Source: Taenia hydatigena (taxonomy: Eukaryota; Platyhelminthes; Cestoda; Cyclophyllidea; Taeniidae). From it: DNA of 64,000 bases. The notes below the pieces were generated by a model, which was not told the origin of the DNA, searched no databases, and worked only from the letters and a program-made list of their open reading frames with translations. The stretch covers positions 1-64,000 of the forward strand of contig JADWOT020000572.1 of assembly GCA_036345935.2 (NCBI GenBank). Reading direction: 5' to 3'. Of this stretch, positions 13,340 to 23,330 are shown one piece after another (position 1 is the stretch's first letter; every line of letters starts with the position of its first letter). Made by a program: the position numbers and the translations under genes.

Positions 13340-14445
13340 TAAATTGTCCTTGCAACGCTTTTCATATTGACAGTGTCATCATTGCAGTTTATCCCTCCTA
13401 CCGTGGCATGCCAATAATAAGCAGTCCAGGTGTAGATATTGCTGTGTCTCTTAGTTTAAGCAAAAGACTGAAATAAGTTGTTTTGGGAAAAAGTGAGGGT
13501 GATTGCACAGGACATCACTTGCGACGATGGTAATGCCAGCACGGAGGTAACGGTAGTAGTAAGGGCAGCGACAGAGTAACGAAAGTGATAGCAGGAGAAT
13601 ACAAGCTAGGGATGTGCTGCAGGCAACGGCAAGAGGGGGAAAGGTAGTGACCCCGACGTGACTTGAACACGCAACCTTCTGATCTGGAGTCAGACGCGCT
13701 ACCGTTGCGCCACGGAGTCGCACTGTCGCAAAAGGTGTGGTTAACTACATCGGAATCATCACCTAGAGTGCTGCGCACACCTGTATTGGAAAAAGAAACA
13801 ACACAAATTACATAGATGGAGGCACACATCGGTCCGTTGGACACGCTGCCAAAGGTGTCGGCGGGATGTGGAGTTGTGAGGAGACTTCTGCGTGGTGGCG
13901 GGTGCCAATGCTTCGGCAGCAGAACGTTCCACTGCCGCACTCAAGACTCGGATCTGATTTCTGGCTAGCGGAAGTCCCTACTAATTTCTTCGCCCCCATT
14001 CCTCCCATTCCTGTTTCATTCCTTCTGCGTCATAGCCCGGAGACTCCTCCTATCATGACCCGACGACTGCTCTTTAAAAACCAACCATAATAACTGAGTC
14101 CTAGTGTATGATATTTTGGCCTTGACAGTTTTACGCTCACTGAAATCACCAAGTAAGGTCCGCCACAGCTTCCTGCCGGTGTCGATTCCTCGGTAGCAGC
14201 ATCAGATACAGCAGTTTTTTTACACGCCAAGACATAACTACGTAGAGGAATTCAGGCGTTCAGTTATTAGGGACGAGCCTACTTCTCGCCTACACGCTTT
14301 TCACGTCTCTGTCCCTATTTTAATTGTAACGCACAAAATTAACCGCCATCTGCTTTCCAGCCCAGCCCCTCAAATTTTGCATGCCTAAGCCTTAAAACAT
14401 GAAAACAGGCACTACTACGAGGCAGAGTGGGCCTCAACTGAGGTT
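13340..14445 (-). repeat. tRNA-Trp-bearing repeat R2, copy B
   Basis: Collinear with 10752-11925 from AAATTGTCCTTGCAACGC to CTACGAGGCAGAGTGGGC. Copies A and B differ by many point changes and small gaps, so they are old relative to each other. Several moderate open frames here (for example 13515-13940 minus and 13866-14090 plus) run straight through the tRNA block and are therefore not credible proteins. Confidence 0.8.
13648..13719 (-). tRNA. tRNA-Trp (CCA), structurally intact
   Basis: The reverse complement is a 72-nt cloverleaf starting GACTCCGTGGCGCAACGGTA. The acceptor stem GACTCCG/CGGGGTC has only a T-G wobble. The D stem is GCGC/GCGC, the anticodon stem TCTGA/TCAGA is perfect with loop CTCCAGA (anticodon CCA), and the T arm is GCGTG-TTCAAGT-CACGT. 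The discriminator is A and no intron is present. It closely matches eukaryotic tRNA-Trp. It sits inside repeat R2 and lacks a run of four T just downstream (TTTCCCCC instead). It is therefore either a real tRNA gene captured in a repeat or the well-preserved head of a tRNA-Trp SINE. The structure supports function; the context argues for a SINE. Confidence 0.75.
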
Positions 14446-16254
14446 ACAAATGGTGTTAGTGCAACGTTACTCGTTTCTTTAACTACCCAAAACGCCCTCG
14501 GATAGACCTCTAATTTTAACGAAGCCAAAGATAATCAGAGAAATGACTCATCACAGTAAAACAGCAAACAAAAAGACGGTTTGTGCGCCCAATTTCTGCT
14601 CTCTCATTGTTTGTGTGGAGTCGCTATATAACGTTGGGTGATTTAGAGCTGGGTGGTGGACAAAGGAAGGAAAAAGATTTATTCACAATTATGGCGGAGG
14701 ATATTTTACTATTTCTCTTTCACTATGGATGGCATCAGGGGCTTCACTTGTCCAAATGTGAATTTGTTGCGCAATGATGCAAGAATGCAACTAAGGCTTT
14801 GATACTTCATGCCCCAATTTTCACTAGTTGGGTGAGACAACCGGGTCTTCTCCAGTATCATAAGGAAAAACCTCACCTCTTCAAGGAAGACCCTTCTCTT
14901 TACCATGCGAGAGTATTATCCGCCTAAAATGAATTCCAAGAAACAGAGCACAGAATCTACTTTGGTGGATTTAAAGTCTATTACGATATGTTGGAATGAA
15001 GACATCCTTCCATCATCCAGCCTAACCTGTTCATTAGACACCCTATACGAGTGCAACTCGTTATCAAAAACAGACTCAAAATCAGAATCTGCGTAACGGT
15101 GAAGAACAATTTCACTATTGTCAGATAGGCATTATGTGTTCTACACATTCCTCTATGGATACGTATTGACTACCTTTCGAAGCCTGATGCAATCATTACT
15201 AATCGGTTTTCGATTCAAATATTACACAATTTACTTGGATTATATCTCTACGTTCATTCGTATTTCCAGAAGCATAATGGCTCACTGAGGCTTTTTTAAC
15301 CAAAGTCCATTCTGAACGCAAAATAGCTAGTTTCTGGAGGTCTCGTTTGACACCCCGGGATACATCCTCTTTTAATGACGGGGTAGCACTTACTGAATAC
15401 CAATCAGGGAGATCACTGCATCCTTTTTTATTTTAACAAGGTGTTTCTAGTCTTTTTCAAAGGTTTTGCAGCGGCTGCAAGGGACTGTATTGCAGTGCCT
15501 GATTCCCTTATCAACACTAATTAATTGCCTGTTCACCATCTTTCATGCATGTATGCACACTTTTAATCATTTTCTAAGAAAGATTCTACTCCTTACCAGC
15601 ATTTTGGCACGAGCCTTGCCACTGAATAATCAGTGCTTTTGCCTTCCTTCATTTAAGCAATTTATAAATATAAATAAGCAAACACATTGTCCCATTGATG
15701 CGGCATGATATTTGAGCAGCAAAGAAGGGCTCTCTAACGAACTGTTGCAGACTGAGTGGAAGATAGGCAGCTTAATTTCTAAGACTTTGTTTCGTCATTC
15801 GTCATTTCTCCACAATGTCTGGCATCCTGCTTGACTTCCTTCTGCCTGGCCGTGGGACAGATTGCAGTACACCGTGGCGAATGTGCCAGTGACTAAATGG
15901 CGCTCGATTCCTGGAAGCTATACGTGGACATTTTAAACGCGCGGCGGATGGTTGTAATATGGCACAAAAGGTGGCTGGCATATTTAACATGGCATAGTTA
16001 TCACAAATACATGCTAAGCACCTTTTAATTGGGGTATCTGCCGTAGTGCTAATTTGAGAAAAACACTTTAAGGTCAACAGCATCAGACCACGATACACCA
16101 CATCGCACCACATAAAAAATTTTGCGTTGTCGACAGAAGTTGAGGTTACGCCTTTTCCTAGTCCGCATTGTTTGTCACTTCTTGTTTTTTGAAGTCTTCA
16201 CTCGGTCGCATTGCATTGCGGTTTTATTCCTACCGTAGGAACATTTGTCTGTGA
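14446..16254. other. No recognisable gene
   Basis: Short open frames only. The plus frame at 14583-14777 ends with a GLHLSKCEFV-like string that recalls the LxLxxKCxF turn after the RT active site of gypsy elements, but nothing before or after it supports that. TTTAAGCAATTTATAAATATAAATAAG (15652-15678) is merely AT-rich. Confidence 0.3.
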
Positions 16255-16945
16255 GCTCGGAACGGTTGATGCGCATAAGTAAGGAAAGCATTTTATCAAT
16301 TTATGTAAGAAATTAAGATCTGTTTAGATTTAATGTTGTTTACTTAATAAATTTTACTACGGATAATAAAGCTTGCAGAAGGAAAGGCATTCAACAGCTC
16401 CCCTAAAGCAGGGCGTTCGCCCCCTTCCCATTGGTTGAAACGTGCTATCGCATATGTTTTATCACTGTTTTTAAAGCAGTAAAAGCCTTGGCTATGCGTA
16501 AAGCACATTCCGTCTAATGCGTACCCAGACCGTCAAAATTTTGACGCATTGATTCGTGAAATGCATAAAAAGACGATATTCTTTTCGTTGATATCTCTCA
16601 TCAGTCCAGTATCACGCAATAATTACATGCTCAAAGCAGAAAAACTAAATTTATGCAATGTAGGCAGTTCTTCTTAAAAGACTTTGATTAAAATAAAGAA
16701 GATGTCGAATGAGATGATTTCAATTTAACTGAAAATAGAAACGATGAGGCTGCTTTTGAAGACAGTCCATCAGTCGGATCTGCAGCACATAGTTTCTCCA
16801 TTATCAGTATGGGGTCCAGTATTGCTGTAAATTCATTTTAACGCCGTAGACGAGGCGCGCTGACCGGCTTGACATTGGCATTGACGCACACACGCCTCGG
16901 TAGCGGTTACCTTATCCAGCCCTCCCGAGAGAGGATGCCACAGAA
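16255..16945 (-). repeat. Unclassified dispersed repeat R1, copy 2 (inverted)
   Basis: The reverse complement aligns with 7368-8030 and, at its 3' part, with 32331-32640. It contains the exact palindrome GTCAAAATTTTGAC (16535-16548) followed in element orientation by GGTCTGGGTACGCATT, exactly as in the 32.3-kb copy. The segment AAAGCCTTGGCTATGCG and the CCCTTCCCATTGGTT block are also shared with that copy. It lacks the distal 400 bp or so present in copies 1 and 3. Confidence 0.75.
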
Positions 16946-17049
16946 TTAGTAAGACAGACACTCCTAGACGTATGATTTCGACGCAATAACCAACTGTTCA
17001 CTCCAAGTTTGGAAAGTGTGCAGGCAAATTATCCGTAGGCACCATCTAA

Positions 17050-17400
17050 GACCAATCAGGAAGGACATTTGGTTTCAAATCCAGAGCTTAATTTATCTTC
17101 CTTTGCAATAATATTGGTAAATTAACACCAAAGAAATTCGTTTTTACAATCAACTCGATGACCCTGGATAACAAAAGAAGGAATAGCTTCCAAAGAGCTT
17201 CTGATAAAGTAGCGAACAACAAAAGTCTAACTAAGTGGTGACCCAAAAACTTTAAAGTGCGTTTACCAGATAACTACCAAGTACAAATTAGGACTCGGAC
17301 CCAACCGAAATTTGAATCCGGAAACTTACGTACCTCAAATCCACGCCATGCCACAGAACCACTGGACCTTGTTTTTTGCCATAAGTTAATGATTAACCAC
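17050..17400 (-). repeat. Repeat R3, copy 2, with a full tRNA-like block
   Basis: Related to 12350-12650 (see that entry). It carries a complete 72-nt minus-strand tRNA-like sequence at 17297-17368. The flanking sequence TTTAAAGTGCGTTTACCAGA is the shared anchor. Identity with copy 1 is low, and I would not defend exact ends. Confidence 0.45.
17297..17368 (-). pseudogene. tRNA-like relic (isotype unclear, possible TTG anticodon)
   Basis: The reverse complement starts GGTCCAGTGGTTCTGTGGCA and ends GGTTGGGTCC. The ends pair in part as an acceptor stem, the A box resembles TGGTTCTGTGGCATGG, and the B-box region is GGATTCAAATTTC. A loop ATTTGAG would give anticodon TTG (Gln). Length is exactly 72 nt. 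Stem mismatches suggest a tRNA-derived repeat and not an active gene. Confidence 0.5.
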
Positions 17401-17442
17401 AATTTTTGACGTGTGCGCTTGGTCTATCTTCGAACTTGAGTG

Positions 17443-17514
17443 GAGTTCTGGCTGGTTAGTTGATAAGGCCCCGGTGCCCCCAAGGCAAAGATTGCAGGCT
17501 CGTGGTGTCAGACG
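17443..17514 (+). pseudogene. tRNA-Arg-like relic
   Basis: The plus strand TGGCTGGTTAGTTGATAAGG resembles the tRNA-Arg D arm TGGCCTAATGGATAAGG with an insertion. It is followed by a poor anticodon arm (GGTGCCCCCAAGGCA) and GATTGCAGGCTCGTGGTGTC, a damaged T arm. It lies 75 bp from the minus-strand tRNA-like block at 17297-17368, giving the same opposite-strand pairing seen at 12.6 kb and 18.0-18.3 kb. Confidence 0.4.
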
Positions 17515-17531
17515 CCCGCAGCAACACGATT

Positions 17532-18030
17532 TGAAAATATTTATAAGTAGTTCCAGGCTTTGGAGAAGTACGGTTAGCCTACAAGTGCTGAGATCCGAAA
17601 CATGCTTTGTTCCACTACGCTGCGGTCACTCCAGCTTGCTACATTTACGAAATTGGCAATGAAGGTTGCAGAAAATTGACAAAAGGAATAAAGCATTAGA
17701 ATCAACTACGAAAATGATGTGATAGGGGAGTGCGAAATGTAATCACCTGCAAAATATGTGAAGAAAACAAAGGAAATGGAAAGGTTTCAAGGGCACCCAG
17801 AACGTCAAGTGGGGAATGAGTATTGCGAGGAGCCAAATATTAGGAAAAAATTGGTAAAACCCATGAGAATGGGAAGAGTGATGTAAACTGAGCCGAAAAT
17901 TGTTTGTCGCACCGCTTGGGTGATGGAATTAATGAAGTAGTAGGATAAAGAACTCGAATAAACAATGCAGGTGCGATGGCATCCATTCTTGGGAAGATGA
18001 TAACCATAAATGTTAAAGGTCGCAATGCCA
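17532..18030. other. No recognisable feature
   Basis: No gene, RNA signal or repeat copy seen between the two tRNA-like pairs. Confidence 0.35.
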
Positions 18031-18104
18031 GCTTGCGTGGCTTAATGGATAAGGCGTCTGCCTCCTAAGAAGATAATTGTAGTTGCGAGTTTCACCGTGG
18101 GTGT
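18031..18104 (+). pseudogene. tRNA-Arg-derived relic, anticodon CCT
   Basis: GCGTGGCTTAATGGATAAGG then GCGTCTGCCTCCTAAGAAGA match the D and anticodon arms of eukaryotic tRNA-Arg(CCT). The T arm is damaged (AGTTGCGAGTTTCACCG, with an insertion in the B box). It probably forms the head of a composite SINE that also contains the Met-like block at 18232-18299. Confidence 0.65.
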
Positions 18105-18231
18105 CTCGTTTACCCACACCAATGTACGCCCTTTTGCGGTAGTGCAAACAGGTGGCTAAGAATGCGCGTATGCGTGGTCGCAGTTGTCACGTCACAGCTT
18201 GTTATCAGGCGCCAAAGGAAAATCCCAAAGG

Positions 18232-18299
18232 AAAAAGCGCTGCCCAGAGCGACCTTCAGGTTACGAGACTGACGCGCTAACCTACTGTGCTACCCGAGC
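18232..18299 (-). pseudogene. Elongator tRNA-Met-derived 5' part, anticodon CGT, followed by T5
   Basis: The reverse complement reads TGCTCGGGTAGCACAGTAGG then TTAGCGCGTCAGTCTCGTAA and CCTGAAGGTCG. Acceptor, D and anticodon arms follow elongator tRNA-Met (GCGCAGTAGGTAGCGCGTCAGTCTCATAATCTGAAGGTC) with CAT changed to CGT. The T arm and B box are absent. In their place is GCTCTGGGCAGCGC followed by TTTTT, which resembles a pol III stop. It is therefore a truncated tRNA relic. Confidence 0.65.
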
Positions 18300-18310
18300 A
18301 GACCCCTCCA

Positions 18311-19587
18311 TACTTATAATATTTTAAAACTTATAAATTGGGCAGGAAAACTAGTGAAAGACATAGAATGGCTCGGAGTCATTGGAATTTGAAGCGTCAA
18401 CACATCCGGCATCAATTATGCTCAATTGCGTTCGGAGTGATTCAGCAAAATGCTAGCTTAAATCAAGGAAAGTGCATCTATGCCTTGGGTTAGACGAGAT
18501 GCGGTTAGAGCAGATGCTGCTGTCAGTCCGATGCATCAAAATGAATGAGAGAACCAATGATAGGAGGCTTTGGCAATGATGTTGTTCAACCAATAAGAAG
18601 TGTGTCCCAGTGTGAAAAGTAATAGGTACAAGGGAAGTGGTACGTCACGTGGCGAATTTGCTCCCAAAGTTTAGCTATGCATAAGCGTAAATGTGTGATT
18701 TGAGGAATGGTGGGTGGAAAGAATTATCACTCACTTGGATTACGACTGCTACGAAAAAGTTATTTAGTAGTGATGGTGAGCAGTCCTTTAAGCAGTGGCC
18801 GATGGATGGTGGGAGGGTATAAATGCATTTATGACCCACTTATTATGCAGTTAATTGCGGCTGGTGGTAACATAAGCGAAACTGTATTTTTTTGAAGGCC
18901 AGAATACTATGCAACAAAGCATTCGCTTTAACCAGGTGAGCGCGAGAAGCCAGATAAAAGAAAAATGTGACTCAAACGTGCCCTAAGAGTTTCCCATAAA
19001 ATCGGATCAACTGGTTGATTCTTACCCCTAATCTGTTTTCACATTTTGAGGGCGGCAAGGATATCGCTGGGATAAAAATTACCTGACTGATATTTTACGC
19101 CTCGATCAGTGTGCTGTGATGCCCGCAATGTAATGATTGCAGTGAGTTCAGTGATCATGCCTGTGGATATACGTGTATATTTTATTTATTTGGCAAAAGG
19201 AAAAAGTAACAAGTTGTGGGCGATATGTTCAAATGCATGATGAGTCGCCATTTGACTAGCTTGCTTGCAAATGGGTCAGCTGGCAGTGGAGCTATCCAGC
19301 CTCACCACCGAATGTGTTTTGTGTGCGTAGAAAGGTCACGGGATTAATCGTTCACCATGGCAACAGAAGTTATTTGAATCAATCCTGACAACCGAGTCAT
19401 TCATTTGCCATTTGGGAGTTCTTCAGCATAAGATTTCCGATGACCAAACAAACCACCATCGCAGCATTGTCGTGAATCAAAGCTTTCTTTAAAGGAAAGG
19501 TTCTTTCTACCATCGTCGTTCATGAGCCGCAAATCGAATTTAATTAATCCATTTTTACCTCAATTTCTCCTTTCTTACGATTAGCCA
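18311..19587. other. No recognisable gene
   Basis: Only short open frames (62 codons at 18707-18895 is the best) and no repeat copies that I can align. Confidence 0.35.
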
Positions 19588-19720
19588 GACTATGAATATT
19601 TCAACCTTATTGCCGGATCTTAGAATCCATTTGACTTTAATGGAGGAGTCACATGCTCTAGACCTCTTCTCAGGCTTCTCTTCAATCCATTTAGTCACGA
19701 TAATGGCGACAATTCCCGAC
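19588..19720 (+). mobile_element. Ty3/gypsy reverse transcriptase relic (N-terminal RT motifs)
   Basis: From 19588 the plus strand encodes DYEYFNLIAGS, matching the gypsy DYRxLNxxT motif at the start of RT. After a stop and a frameshift (the two motifs are 70 nt out of register), 19658 onward encodes LDLFSGFSSIHL, matching the next motif, LDLxSGYxQI. The order and spacing are those of Ty3/gypsy RT, so this is a real but decayed fragment. No downstream YxDD box, integrase or LTR is visible. Confidence 0.5.
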
Positions 19721-19739
19721 TATTGGTTTCAATAATTTT

Positions 19740-22260
19740 ATAGCTTGATGGGAAGTATTCCTTTGTATGGAAGCGCAACTCATAGCCATAAGTGGCTGCG
19801 AAATTTGTTCTTAGCGAATGGGCTCAATGAGTGCCTTAATCTACGGGCTTGATTTCTCCTCCTATTGCTGTTTCTTTCAAAATGCATTGCTATTTCCAAT
19901 GATGCTACTCAATTGACATTAGTAACACTTATATTTCAGCATGCCGGACCCGGTTAAGTTCAGCGACTGATAGTCGCGATCTGCATCCGCCTCGAATGCC
20001 TTCTTTTCACAACCAAGTAGAGTTAAGCTTGAGGAGAACTTGGGTGAGAAATTTGCATCCACACTAGAAAGGCTAGATCGTCGACACATGCGTGGACCGT
20101 ATTACACAATGTAAAAATTTCTATGAGGTATGCGCACCACACGAGCTTGAGATTGGCTCTGCCATTGTACCCGTTTGCAAAACTTTTAGCAATTCATTCA
20201 CACTAGTCTTGAAAGCAAAAATGGATGCATCAAGCACAAAACTGGACTTTCAGTGAGATGCTTTAGCCATTGTAGTACAGGTGAGGTCAATAATGAACTG
20301 TTTGCTGCAGATGCAATTTCAGCAATCGCTAGATGGCTGCTTCTCCATCTCCTTTAGCCACAATAACTTCCATAAGGCTCCTCCAATACTCGCCTACTTT
20401 AAAAGCATTTGTATCCAATGTATCATATACTCTGCCCACCATGACGTGAATCACCTTCACACACTAGCATTCAAACAGTTATTTCAATTCTAAATTAATA
20501 TTTTCAACGAACGCATTTAACCTAAGGTGTAATCACGCATGCAAAAAAAGTTAAAGGACATTCACACTTTCCATGTTTTATGCTAGCGTGTCGCAATAGA
20601 GGCAATACGATAGCGAAATACCACGCACGTCTAGGTTGCACAGACCATATTATGTGTGTTAGAGTTATTACAAGATGCCATGGTAAGGTTGCTCACTTGA
20701 TACTGGCGCAAAATGGAAACATCTCGATTTGCTTAAAGGATTACCTATACTGCTCTTTGGCCTTAGGAAGACTTATATGGAGATAAGGATTATACCGCAC
20801 CGTAGATATTCATGTGAGTTATTGCGCAGATTGCCATGCCTTAACTATCAACATCCAGCATGCTCTGTTTGGTGGAAATGGTTCTGAGATATCGTAATGC
20901 CTTGATCATAGTCCTTAAAAGTATGCACCAATTTTTCTTTTGAGCGGATTACAAAAACAAGTAGAATGGTCCAATACGAGAGTAAGTCATTTCGGTCAAT
21001 ACCATTAAACGGATGCCAATATGCATAAAAAATTAGAGCTGTCAACGGATACAGCACACCAGTGCTGATTGAAGGCTACTTAGCACCTCGTAGAAGCAGT
21101 AAGAGCAGCAAAATAGAAGATTGTTCAAGATCCAAACAAATAAGTGATCCAAGCAAGGAGCGGTCAACCCATCACCTGTGGCAGCGTTCCTCGAATCGAA
21201 AACATCCACGTACCTGTCAAAAGAAATGCGACCTTTAATAATATTCTTGAACAAGGTGACGTTCTCCGATGATCTTACCGACAGAATAGGCAAATTTATG
21301 ATAGTCTGACAGTGGCGTAGGCTGCACTTTGACATCTCGATCGTCAGAGGATTCCGCTGCCTCGGCTTAGGTTTGTTCAAATCGCGTCTGCCGAAGTTGC
21401 ATAGGGCGTAATTTTTGTTTATTGATGAAGAATAGCAAACTGAAGTACCCTTCCAAAGGTTATTACAGCCATGCCGCTTTCACTAAATTAAAATAATACT
21501 GGAAAAATTTGATAATGCAAATGTTGCCGAGCAATTGCCAAGAAATGAGAAACATAATAGCTAACGATTCCTTTTATGAAACATAAATACCCATCTCGAA
21601 AAGACACAAAACGCATCGCAACAACTACTGATTATCAGCTCATTAGTACCAAAAAACGCATGGAGCAATAGGAGAGTTAGATTTCAAACTAAGCTTATTC
21701 AGCAATGTTTCCAAATCAATCAGGTGCAACAGCAAAACATCCACATTCCTGTCCACATCAATGGATAAGAATCCAGCAAAAATAAAACATAAAAAATGAA
21801 AGATGCTATAATTTTGAAAAGTAGGAGTCATACGGCCGAAATACGGGGATAATAGTGTGCACAAAGAAGGAGAAATCAGCAGATAATGTAATAAATGAAT
21901 GACTAGTAAATAAACAAGATAAGCGAGCCATGTAGAAAAGGCAACATCGGCGCCAACGTGCGTGACAGGTGTTACGCTCCGGTTTGCGTCTGCCACAATA
22001 ACGAATAAGAGAGGGCTGTGGAGGATGCGTGATGGCGAATGGTGAATGGAATGGTGTAAGAATGGGTCCTGATGGTGAGCGGATAAGAAAAGATACCATT
22101 ATAAGCACTAATGCTTCTATTTGCTATTTTCATATAGCACAGGCGCGGTTGTTGTAATGGAGGTCGCTCAAACCGTCACATTCTACCTATGCGAATGTGT
22201 GCTGGTGAATCGGGTACGGCGACAATTTGAATCAGGCCATTCACTGTTCTCATAAGTAGG
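19740..22260. other. No recognisable gene
   Basis: On the minus strand at 21042-21380 there is a 112-codon open frame. Inside it the sequence TTTCTTTTGACAG (reverse complement, ending at about 21214) is a good splice acceptor, and a CAG|GTGATG donor follows about 36 nt later. This could be a tiny exon but no family is recognised. The rest is short open frames. Confidence 0.3.
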
Positions 22261-23330
22261 CATGTTTAAACCCGCCTCGATTGATGTGTTCATCATCTGC
22301 AGCTAGTGAATAGGTGACTGCGCTCATGGTGGTACCTCGCCTCCGTCTCTCCCCCTTCCTCCCCTCGTGTCTGCATCCTGCACCCCACACTTGGCCATCA
22401 TGTCTTGCCATCAAGTCGCCATTAGTGCTTACCCAACCAGCGTCGCCTCGCGACCCAGCATCTGTATGCGCATGAGTGGTGCGAACAGGGAAGCCGTAAC
22501 AACACGTCCGTTCATCACACGACAACACATTATTCACGCAGAGGGTGTCCGGGTTTGATTTCGGGCAGTCAATGCTCTGTCTAACCAAGATGGCTGCATG
22601 GACCTTTACATAGATTAAGATTCCTGAAATTCCCGGTTCAAGTTCAGTCTAAACCGAAAGTGTTTAAGGCTAATTTGGTGATTATTAGCATGCAACTTCA
22701 AACTCTCCTGAAGTCTGTTGAGTCTGTTCGATGTCCTGCCATCCCTTTGCTTGTCATCGTGCAAGTGGACCACATACGCAGCTTTACAAAATGCGTTCTA
22801 GGATTGCGACCTTGTTCATTCGATGAACATTCGGCTGCAAAGCTCCGCAGGTTTAAAACTTGGGAATATATTATCAGGTGTGGCACTAAAGACAATCCAG
22901 CTGTTTCGCCACCGACAGAAGCGCAGATAACACTTGCAGTGTACTCCAAAGTGACGCAGTCGTACCCACGAACAGCTTAAGTGAGATTGCACACAGTTGA
23001 TGCGTAGTGCCGACAACGAGAGCAAAAAACGGTGCCAGTTGCAAAGCGCTCAACTGGGCTGAGCAAGTTTGGTTAAGCATAAGATAGACACCGGTGAAGT
23101 CAGACCCATCTGCTAACCACATAGACTCATACCACGCGCTTGCTAGAAGCAAACAGTCTAATGAAAAAGATCATTCAAAATAACGCTGCACAATTATAAA
23201 AGTCACGCGTTTGTACATGGACTATAAGCATCTAAAAGTCATTTCGAAGACAGACGCATTCCTGTTACTCAGTATAAACAAATCGTTAGGTGCATTACTT
23301 GGATTTAAGTAATTGTGCACCCTTAACTAG
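22261..23330 (+). mobile_element. Ty3/gypsy element relic R4, copy 1
   Basis: A direct repeat of 61965-63025, starting CATGTTTAAAC in both. Its right part encodes the region before and into RT. At 23072 the plus strand reads VKHKIDTGEVRPI, the gypsy linker motif H.IDTGDARPI, followed by stops. At 23220 it reads DYKHLKVISKTDA, the first RT motif (DYRxLNxxTxxDxYPLP), 148 nt downstream and so in another frame. The left part shows no protease or zinc knuckle that I can identify and may be gag or LTR. Open frames on the minus strand here (for example 22886-23152) are shadows. The copy is frameshifted and contains stops, so it is dead. Confidence 0.7.

Noticed and set aside
13515..13940. 141-codon minus-strand open frame
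   Set aside because: It crosses the intact tRNA-Trp and the SINE-like body; open by chance.
14583..14777. GLHLSKCEFV resembling the gypsy RT LxLxxKCxF motif
   Set aside because: The preceding YxDD region and following RT context are absent.
22886..23152. Minus-strand frame in R4 whose product shares residues (DGS, TG, Q) with the other copy
   Set aside because: The plus strand of the same DNA encodes the gypsy IDTGDARPI linker, so the minus-strand similarity is a by-product of nucleotide homology.
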